Assembly (NCBI GenBank): GCA_951640195.1
Contig: OX621164.1
Span: 3,019,098-3,083,097 of the forward strand
Direction: 5' to 3'
From: Porpolomopsis calyptriformis
Taxonomy: Eukaryota; Basidiomycota; Agaricomycetes; Agaricales; Hygrophoraceae
Length of the DNA stretch: 64,000 bases
The notes under the pieces are model-generated. The model ran no database searches and was not told the origin of the DNA. It was given only the letters and a program-made list of their open reading frames with translations. The translations under genes and the position numbers were made by a program. Each line of letters opens with the position of its first letter. Position 1 is the first letter of the stretch. Positions 56,134 through 64,000 of the stretch are shown here, one piece after another.

Positions 56134-59100
56134 ATGTTTACCCATCTTCACCATATTAACCGAGCGCATTCTCCACAAGGTGGGTGATATTTGAGGAGTG
56201 ATTCTTCAGTAACGTCCATTTCTGTATCTTAGTCGGAGACGCGTACCCTTCCGTTTCTACCTCGAGGAGTGATCATCAGGGTTCTGACAGAGACTCAGAG
56301 ACTGAACGTGGACATCGTTCTACCTCTCGTTCCGACCCATCGTCTTCACGGACCCACGATGGCACAACGGCGAATGGTGTAGTGAGTTCCAGCGGGCGGA
56401 TAAGCGGTTCCGTTGAAACGCTGCCCGATCCCGTTCCGATTATTCCATATTGGTCGGCAAAAAGGCATCTCACTTGCGGTAACCCCACCCCACGACCGCC
56501 GTGGTCATCCAAGATGCCCCCATGGCGTGGCTCATCTCCCGGAAAGCTCAAGACTGCAAATGCGGCCCTCGTACTTTGTCTCAACATCGATGTAGACCCT
56601 CCGGATATTATCAAGACTAACCCGTCCGCTGTTTTGGAGTGCTGGGTGGATCCACACACCATGCCTTCCCATAAGGCTCTCGAAGCAATTGGCACAAACC
56701 TTCAGCATCAGTTTGAAGGCCTCAGCCTCAAAATCCCATATAAACCTATCCTTGACCCATCGTACGAGGATCTCCGTCGGTTCTGCACAACGCTGCGTAA
56801 GCAAGCAAAAGATGACACCATTCTATTCTACTACAACGGCCACGGTGTTCCTAAACCTACAGCCAGCGGCGAACTATGGTGTTTTAATCGGAATTATACC
56901 CAGTACATTCCCGTTTCTTTGTCCGAAATGCAGGGTTGGCTGGGGTCACCTGGGGTTTACATATGGGACTGTTCAGCTGCAGGAAATTTGTTGCAAAATT
57001 TCAACGCTTTCGCTGCCAAACGTGATGGAGATGTCAACATGTTGCATGGTGGATACGCCGATGGCGCCCAACCGTTTATGAATTCCCTTCAACTTGCTGC
57101 CTGTGCGGCAAATGAACTGTTGCCATCTTGTCCTGAACTCCCCGCCGACATCTTCACTTCCTGTCTCACTTCGCCAATTGACATCGCACTTCGATACTTC
57201 ATATCGAACCATCAACTTCCCAACAACATTACCGCAGATATGGTCATGCAATTGCCTGGGGATCTCAAAGATCGTAGGACGCCCCTTGGGGAACTTAATT
57301 GGATATTCACTGCTATCACCGACACGATTGCTTGGACAACTTTCTCTCGTGACGTTTTTACACGACTCTACAGGTCTGATCTGCTTATCGCTTCCCTGTT
57401 CCGAAACTTCCTCCTTGCTGAACGGATAATGAAGAATCATCACTGCACGCCACATACTCATCCCCCTCTGCCACCCACTAATACCCACCCTATGTGGGCT
57501 TCCTGGGATCTCGCGGTTGATACATGCCTAAGACAACTACCCGATCTCCTTGAGAAGCCAGAAATGGGTACCTCTACCACATCCTCCTCGCCTGCATTGC
57601 CTGGGAGGCCAAGACGACTTGCTCAAACCGTGCGCCAGGATAGACCAAATCCTTCTACCAGGCCGCTATCAGACAGACCATATACCTATATACCAAGTCG
57701 ATTTTTTGCCGATCAGCTAACCGCCTTTGAAGTGTGGATATCACGTGGTGGGTCAGCCCTGACTAAACCGGGACCTTTATCTCTCCCTCTCCCAAATGGC
57801 AACGAGAAGTCTCTGGAAATGGATCCAGTCCACAGAGGACCCAATACCAACCAAGAATCCGACAAGATGAAGGATTTTCACCTCGTCCCACGCAAGCCTC
57901 CAGACCAGCTTCCAATTGTTCTCCAAGTCCTCCTTTCGCAACCTCATCGCCTTCGTGCCCTCATCTTACTCTCCCAGTTTGTCGATCTTGGACCATGGGC
58001 AGTACACTTGGTTCTCACAATTGGCATCTTCCCCTATATATCAAAGTTGCTTCAGGCTGCTGGTCAGGACCTGCGGCCTGTCTTAATATTCATATGGGCA
58101 CGGATCCTCGCAGTTGACCCGACCGTGCAAGCAGATCTGTACAACACTCAAGGGTACAAGTATTTTTCGAACGTGCTCGCCCAACAGGACGACGCAGCCC
58201 ACCTGACCTTACCCAATAGCTCCGAACACAAGGCTATGTGTGCCTTTATTCTTTCTGCTATTTCGCGCGACTTTCCTCATGGACAAGTTGCATGTTGGCG
58301 TGAGAGAGTCTTTGACAATTGTTTCGATCGCCTAAATGAAGGCGACTTTTTGTTGAGGCAGTGGTCTGCCCTGTGTATCGGCCAGATGTGGGACGCTAAT
58401 GACGAAATTAAGGTCTACGGTGTGGACAGAGGCACACAGGACACGCTCATTGGGCTGTTGTCAGACGATTCAGCTGAAGTTCGATCTGCCGCACTTTTTG
58501 CACTGGGTACATTTATGGGTGCTTCCGGTTCGTCTGGCCAAGGTGGTGGAGGTAGCGGGACGATGTATCAACTCGAGGAGCGTATTCACTTCCGGATGGA
58601 GGTGGCAGTTGCTACCGGTGCAACTCTTGCTATTAAGGATGATGCAAGTCCGATGGTCAGGAAGGAGCTACTCGTCCTGATGAGCTGCTTAGTTAAAGAG
58701 TGGCGAGGATATTTCGTCGTGTGTGCGTGGCTTTATTGGGAGGAAGACCGAAAATGGAAAGCGGGAGGGACGGCTTACCAACACGAAGAATCCATCACCA
58801 ATCAAGCAGTATCTGAGTGGCTTGACAATTTTGTCGACGACGAAGCAGCACGTGAGGAAAATCGAGTTTTGCTGTCGTCATTCTTCACAATATTCGTGGT
58901 TCTCCTGGAGCTGTCTGTCGATCCTTATCATGAGGTCGCTACCAATGCCCACACCATTTTGGATTATATCATGGCTCTCTTACTCGAATCTCCATTTAAA
59001 CGGCTGGACTCTACATCACTTGACGTCTCGCCGACGGAATGGAAGGGCTCCCCGCAGTTGGTTGGAAATCGCTCACGAGTGGCCTCCCTTCAATCATCAC

Positions 59101-61329
59101 CGCAACCCCCTTCCCCGATCCTCTCTCGACCAGTTTTAACCCACAGCGACACCGTAGCGAACACCATTTCTTCAGGAGTAATCAGCACGATCCGTCGCAC
59201 CTCTTCTTTCGGCAATGTGCTCAAAAATTTAGCCGGCGGGATGGCTTTCCCATCCAGCGAAGATGGACGTTCGTCTCCTCTACCAGGGCTAAATTCTCAG
59301 CTGCGCTCTGAACTCTTAGACATGTCCAGACCACCTTCTCCAAATTTGAACATGGCGCAGTACAATTCTCCGTACCCTCGACCCCCAACGCCCCCAAACC
59401 CAACACCTCGAGCACCGTCTTCTCCTGTCCATTCGTCTCGTCACCATTCAGATGATCCACAGCCACCTATGGACTTCTTGCCATGCGATGTGATGGAAGC
59501 TTTGATGGAAGAAGATATGGAACGACTGAGGGCACGAAGGAGGACAAGCCAGAATCCTAGAAGACACCATCATGGTCACCCAGCATCAGGCTCACTACCC
59601 AGCCCTTGTGGAAGTACTTTTTCAGTGGACTCCACTGGAAGCAGTGTCATTCTCGGCCTCGGGACAGGAGTTGGGATCAGAGATGTGTTGCCACTCAAAA
59701 GTACCTTCTTTGACTGGTGTTGTGAGTATTTTACCGAGCCGCAAATGAGGGTGAGAATACATGCCGCCTGCTATTGCGTTCGAACAGCTGAGTCGTTGTT
59801 TTGTCCAGCAAACCGAAGCCGATGAGCCCGGTAGTATTCAGTATAACTATCAGGTTTGGAGGCAGCAACGAAACGAACAAGTTCTGACGATGACTGCATC
59901 GCAATCTGAAGCAGCACGTAGGTATTTTCATACTCCCCTCGAATATTGATCTGACGAACACGGTGATCCAGAGGAGCGTCGATGGGATAGGCCCGTTGCA
60001 ACACTACAAGTGGCTGGGCACCCGCTGTCCATGGCGTTCCATGCATATGACAAACACCTCGTTGTGGCCAACGAATCAGACATGATAAGGTGTGCTTTGG
60101 AAGCCTTCCTTTTTCCTCTTATCTGAGCTATTTGACAGTGTATGGGACTGGTCACAGCGCAAACGACTGAGTCAGTTCCGCAACGGCAACCCTAGGGGAA
60201 CGAGTATCACTTCACTTCATATTATTAACCAAGATGTGGGTGGTATCATTTTGACCGGTTCCGGTAGGGAGACATCTCAACTTAATTGAATGAATGAAGG
60301 CTCATTTCCCACTGTAGCCGACGGCATAGTTCGCTTATATCGCAATTACGACTCATCGTTAGAGCAAGGCCCGGTACAAATGGTCAGCTCCTTCCGTGGC
60401 CTGAATGAAGTCATTCAGGTGAAATGTGGAAGTGGTGTTGTTTTGGACTGGAAGCAGTCTGGTGGGTCTTTGCTGGTTGGGGGAGACTCTCGTATCATCA
60501 GGGTATGGGATGCGCATACTGAGACTCAGGTTTTGGTGAGCTTGTAATTTACTTGTCAAGCTTACCTCTTCACTTATCGTGTTCAAAGGACTTGGACACA
60601 AACTCTGACAGTCCTGCCACTGCGATCGCTTCCAACCAGAGGTCTTCTTCCTTTTTCGTTGCTAGCTTTGCAGATGGAAATATAAAACTTTTTGATCGAC
60701 GATTAGAAGAAGAAGACGCAGTCGTTAGAACATTTTCGGGACATGGATCTTGGGTCCAGAACGTGCGGTATCATCCTACACGTGAAGAGCAATATCTCTC
60801 AGCAAGGTCAGCAAGTCATACTCCTTCCTTTCCCCAGCTTAACTCGTGAACTTCCTTTCGATAGTTTGGATGGAACGGTAGTCCTTTGGGACTCCCGATA
60901 TGCCGATGAACCCGTCAAAACGTGGGATCTGCATTCGAACGGCTTGTCCGCTTTTGATGTACATGGTCAAACGAACGTCTTTGCTGGGTGAGTTTACACA
61001 CTTTGTTCATCAAATCGTCTGCTGAGTCCCCTTGCAGGTCGTCTGCTCTCACCCCAACCCATTGGCGATCGCAACGTATCATTGTCCAATCTCTGGCAAC
61101 ACTCGGTACCCTCTCTAGTTTCAATCTTGTTACCGGACTTACCATGCATCCCGGACGACCACCATCGCCATTTATGCCACGATCAACTTCGCTTGTTTTT
61201 CATCCAACCGAGATGCTGTATGGTGTAGGAGAGGCTGACGGTTCTGGTGAGCGATCACGCCTTCGATCTGGTCTACTAATATCCAAACTATCAGTTTCAG
61301 TGAGAATTATAGGCTGCAAGCTTACATGA
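56134..61329 (+). CDS. KOG1: Raptor, TORC1 scaffold subunit (KOG1/Mip1)
   Basis: Substrate-recruiting subunit of TOR complex 1. Exon 1 (56134-56175) MFTHLHHINRAHSPQ joins a long exon. The N-terminal caspase-like domain shows PIIPYWSAKRHLTCGNPTPRP, LVLCLNIDVDPPD, the His motif FYYNGHGVPKPT and the Cys motif GVYIWDCSAAGNLL. HEAT-type repeats follow (LLSQPHRLRALILLSQFVDLG; DDSAEVRSAALFALGTFMG; DASPMVRKELLVLMS). A Ser/Pro-rich linker precedes LKSTFFDWCCEYFTEPQMR, and from about 59820 shorter exons encode the WD40 region (FHAYDKHLVVANESD, VWDWSQRKRL, DGIVRLYRNYD, RIIRVWDAHTE, GNIKLFDRR, TVVLWDSRY) ending VSVRIIGCKLT and TGA at 61327-61329. Roughly 1,600 residues, family length. Neighbouring dynactin is divergent. 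Confidence 0.97.
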
Positions 61330-61499
61330 TCAGATTTTCTAGCATCACATTCTACGCGTTTGTCACCGACTTCCTTGCATAAATTGCTCTCATCTCTTGG
61401 CTGTATTTGCTTAATATACGTATATAGAGACTATCTCACTTAGTTAAACAGCTAATTATACTGATCGTCATGCGTTCGATACTGCGCGTCTGTCATCAC

Positions 61500-62822
61500 A
61501 TGCATTCTGATTCTTCCATCTTCCTTTTCGCATCAGGTTCCAATGCTATCGGACAACTTGCAAACGGGACTATAATTGATTCCCACTCCTTGTCACCCTG
61601 TTTGTTCGAAGACTGCGCAGCAGCCGTACTTTCGGTGCTTGACATAGCCTGTGGCGCCAATCATACCCTTACCCTTCTTGAATACCGCAACCGGGCAGGT
61701 GAAATCCTGACAGGGCTGTGGGGCTGTGGGGATGGCAGCAAAGGACAGTTAGGTCCCTCCTATCTAAACGATGTGTCCAGCAGTGGAGGATCGACTTCAG
61801 TTTTCAGACGTCTCAATCTGCCACTTGATGATTATGGCCTCGACCAATACTCATGCAAATCAATTACATCCTCTTGGGAAACAACCTACATTGTGCTTTC
61901 ATCCCGAGGGAAGAGCGATGTTTTGGTTACGATGGGTGCAGATAACTTCGGCGCCTTGGGTGTCGGAGGCGCGAAGGCGGGGACACAACTTGGATCCTTG
62001 CACGTCGTTGGCTTTGATCACATCTGTCCACTTGATACCCACACCCTCGTCATCGGACCCCTCTCTGCTGGACCACATCACATCATCGTCCAACTTCAAT
62101 GTAGATTAGCAGACAACTCCGAGCGCAAGCTACTGGCTGGATGGGGAAGCTCTCGCCATGGCCAGCTAGGAAAGGGGACCGTGTCGTCCACCGCACGCCC
62201 CCGACTTATTCCACTTGACGATGTGGAAGATCCCGTCGTCGCCTTAGGACTCGGCACCCAACATAGCGTACTATTACGCTTGTCAGGTTCTGTGTTGGGT
62301 TTTGGTTCAGATAGGAGAAATCAATTGCAAGGTGTCGATGGTATGAGGGGCGTGACGGGTGTAGCCTGCACATGGAATGGCACTTATCTTGCCGTTGAAT
62401 CCGAGGGCAAGTCTCAGATCATGGCGACGGGCAGTCACACAAAAGGTCAATTGGGACGGCCTATATCGGAGGTGGTGTCTCTTGCTCCCGTGCAGTTTCC
62501 ATTCACATCATCCACGCATCGCTTGCTCAGTATGGCATGTGGGAGCGAGCATGTAATTTGTCTCTTTGCTGTCACTTCATCGAACCCTGGCTCTGACGCT
62601 GCCACCGAGGTGTGGGGATGGGGGTGGAATGAGCACGGAAACCTTGGCACTGGGACCACCGATGACATCCTTCTTCCTGAAAAGATTTGGCCGAACATTA
62701 CGGAGCCTTCGTGCCCAGCGACTGCAGTGGGAGTTTGGACCGGTTGTGGGACAAGTTGGATAGCGGTTCAGCACTCATCTTCACAGATGCGATGTTTGTT
62801 ACATAGAAATTGGTTTTTATAA
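61500..62822 (+). CDS. RCC1-repeat protein, ATS1 (alpha-tubulin suppressor) type
   Basis: Intronless ORF of about 440 residues forming an RCC1/BLIP-II propeller. RCC1-type blades are visible: FLFASGSNAIGQLANGT at the start, LWGCGDGSKGQLG, MGADNFGALGVGG, AGWGSSRHGQLGKG, LGFGSDRRNQL, ATGSHTKGQLGRP and WGWGWNEHGNLGTG, with spaced CGA/CGS motifs (ACGANHTL, ACGSEHVI). In yeast Ats1/Kti13 partners Kti11 in tRNA wobble-uridine modification by Elongator; assigning that role here is inference from fold and length. An in-frame ATG at 61470 would add ten residues; 61500 was preferred because the family begins close to the first blade. Follows Raptor by 170 bp on the same strand. Confidence 0.85.
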   Translation: MHSDSSIFLFASGSNAIGQLANGTIIDSHSLSPCLFEDCAAAVLSVLDIACGANHTLTLLEYRNRAGEILTGLWGCGDGSKGQLGPSYLNDVSSSGGSTSVFRRLNLPLDDYGLDQYSCKSITSSWETTYIVLSSRGKSDVLVTMGADNFGALGVGGAKAGTQLGSLHVVGFDHICPLDTHTLVIGPLSAGPHHIIVQLQCRLADNSERKLLAGWGSSRHGQLGKGTVSSTARPRLIPLDDVEDPVVALGLGTQHSVLLRLSGSVLGFGSDRRNQLQGVDGMRGVTGVACTWNGTYLAVESEGKSQIMATGSHTKGQLGRPISEVVSLAPVQFPFTSSTHRLLSMACGSEHVICLFAVTSSNPGSDAATEVWGWGWNEHGNLGTGTTDDILLPEKIWPNITEPSCPATAVGVWTGCGTSWIAVQHSSSQMRCLLHRNWFL

Positions 62823-62861
62823 GAGGTGAATCGAGCCAGCAAACAGAGGCGCGTATATCCT

Positions 62862-63312
62862 TCAGTCATCGGCGCTGAGATCTAAGTCGGCATGTATCTG
62901 CCGGATGGTCGTTTGCTTGATGGTAGCGAGCTGTGAAATTTCCGTTAATTATATTTTGGGGCAGATGTTTAGCGAACGGTACTCGTCCGATAAGGATCTA
63001 AAACGGGTTATTGTAAAAGTCCAAAAGATGGCAGAATGGCAAACCTGTGCGGCGTCTTTTGCCTCGTTGTACTGATGCAATAGTTTGATGTGATTTTTGA
63101 CAATCTTTTCTGCGTCTTCATCTTCCCTGAATTGGGGCTATCAAGTGCCCGAAGTTTGGGAGAGCAGTGAGGGCCGACCCTAATTTTCTTTGTAAGTCCT
63201 CCACTTCTGCTTGTAAGGCCGCGATCCTAGCTTCCTGTTTCTGAACTATCGTCAACGGCGAGTGGTCAAAAGGCGATAAATCCTTTACTTTTGTGTCTGT
63301 TGAGCAGTGCAT
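62862..63312 (-). CDS. Swi5/Sae3-family recombination mediator
   Basis: Small protein that with Sfr1 helps load Rad51/Dmc1 in recombination. Exon 1 from ATG 63312: MHCSTDTKVKDLSPFDHSPL, then a coiled coil (QEARIAALQAEVEDLQRKLG). After an intron the Swi5 core reads EDAEKIVKNHIKLLHQYNEAKDAAQ; then a 15-nt exon (62983-62997, ILIGR) and a last exon LATIKQTTIRQIHADLDLSADD with TGA at 62862-62864. About 105 residues, the usual size. The upstream start is not proven: another splice acceptor just before the ATG would allow a longer N-terminus from about 63563. Confidence 0.85.
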
Positions 63313-63761
63313 GTCGGTCCACCCCTGAAGCTCGTTTGGTTTATTGACGTGTTGTTTGTCATGCGCAGTGATCGGGCTCGTTCCGCAGTGAGATTGCCCG
63401 GGTCTACAATGCTTTTATACTCATGCCAGCCGCCCGTTGTACAGCGCCTGACCATTTCTGACCCCCGCTGTCTAATCCTCTTCAGCTCAGAGGGATGCCT
63501 GCGCTTTTTCCCCGTCAATTCGCTGCACTCTGTCGGAAAAACGGCATTGTACTTTTGAAGCATCCATTGGTGCGTCAGTATATACTGGCATATTGATAAT
63601 GCACTGAAATGGAAGGACTTGAATTGCAGTTAAACGTTCTGCGATGCTTCGTTTTGCCAGTGGCTTATGGAACTTTTCTTGCTGTAGGAGTACTTCTCTT
63701 TTTGAAGTTTAATGTGAGCTAGTTGTTTAAATTCGCGAATGTTCAAGAACTGAGGTGATGT
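63313..63761. other. Interval between Swi5 and the edge gene
   Basis: About 450 bp. A minus-strand frame at 63285-63563 (ELTGKKRRHPSELKRIRQRG) may be an N-terminal extension of Swi5 or chance. Nothing else is recognised. Confidence 0.4.
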
Positions 63762-64000
63762 CTAGTTTGGCTTAGGTTCCGCAATACCTGTTCCTAATCT
63801 CGCGGATGAATTCGATGGGTCACTTGCTCTGATATGGGTAGATTCCACCTCCGGGAACGGGGCGCCTTCCCCAGACGACATTATGTCACAGATCACGTCT
63901 GGTTTTACCGCCTCGCAGATGCGAGCCGTCAAAAAACTGGCTTCGCCATCTGACATATCCTCTGCGTGTCCCCAAAACTTCAAACTGGCTTCGGAATGCT
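63762..64000 (-). CDS. 3' end of an unidentified gene, cut by the window edge
   Basis: Open frame on the minus strand from the window edge to TAG at 63762-63764: EASLKFWGHAEDMSDGEASF, then ICEAVKPDVICDIM and a Ser/Pro-rich end (LGTGIAEPKPN). No known domain is visible in the 78 residues present. Confidence 0.45.
   Translation of the reverse strand, partial: HSEASLKFWGHAEDMSDGEASFLTARICEAVKPDVICDIMSSGEGAPFPEVESTHIRASDPSNSSARLGTGIAEPKPN

Overview
The window is nuclear DNA of a filamentous basidiomycete, very probably an agaricomycete. Genes are broken by many introns of about 50 bp with GT..AG ends. The F-box, NWD-type and Harbinger proteins have the form familiar from mushrooms, and the LTR elements are Ty3/Gypsy chromoviruses. 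No bacterial or organellar features are seen.

Layout. 0-10.5 kb: an F-box gene, the mitochondrial ribosomal protein uS15m (-), the nucleolar GTPase NOG2 (+), an unrecognised multi-pass membrane protein, and a decayed NACHT/WD40 gene. 10.6-39.1 kb: one transposon island. A PIF/Harbinger DNA transposon (Myb/SANT gene on +, DDE transposase on -) was split by Gypsy element A (-) inside its Myb gene and by Gypsy element D (+) inside its transposase gene. A was then split inside its integrase gene by Gypsy element B (-), and B was split by Gypsy element C (+). Each Gypsy insertion has a 5-bp target duplication, so the history reads directly: Harbinger, then A, then B, then C, with D independent. 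All copies are damaged, mainly by C-to-T changes at CpG. 39.9-46.6 kb: enolase (-) lies between two inverted paralogues of an unknown low-complexity gene, one decayed (+) and one intact (-). 46.6-64 kb: a dense housekeeping block with adenosine kinase (+), a C2H2 zinc-finger protein (-), dynactin p150/Glued (-), Raptor of TORC1 (+), an ATS1-like RCC1-repeat protein (+), Swi5 (-) and the 3' end of a further gene (-).

The housekeeping genes serve ribosome assembly (NOG2), mitochondrial translation (uS15m), glycolysis (enolase), purine salvage (adenosine kinase), microtubule transport (dynactin), growth control (Raptor) and recombination (Swi5). They form no operon. Two divergent pairs (uS15m/NOG2 and dynactin/Raptor) may share promoters.

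The most interesting signals are in the island. All four Gypsy elements carry a primer-binding site complementary to a stretch of their own LTR placed 31-36 nt after a TATA box, the arrangement of self-primed Tf1/sushi elements. Three element families put pol in the -1 frame at a similar T-rich site. At least two of the families carry an extra coiled-coil ORF after pol. Nearly every difference between paired LTRs is a CpG transition, including sites where one LTR has TG and the other CA. Gene models below were spliced by eye from reading frame, GT/AG signals and family knowledge; no database was consulted.
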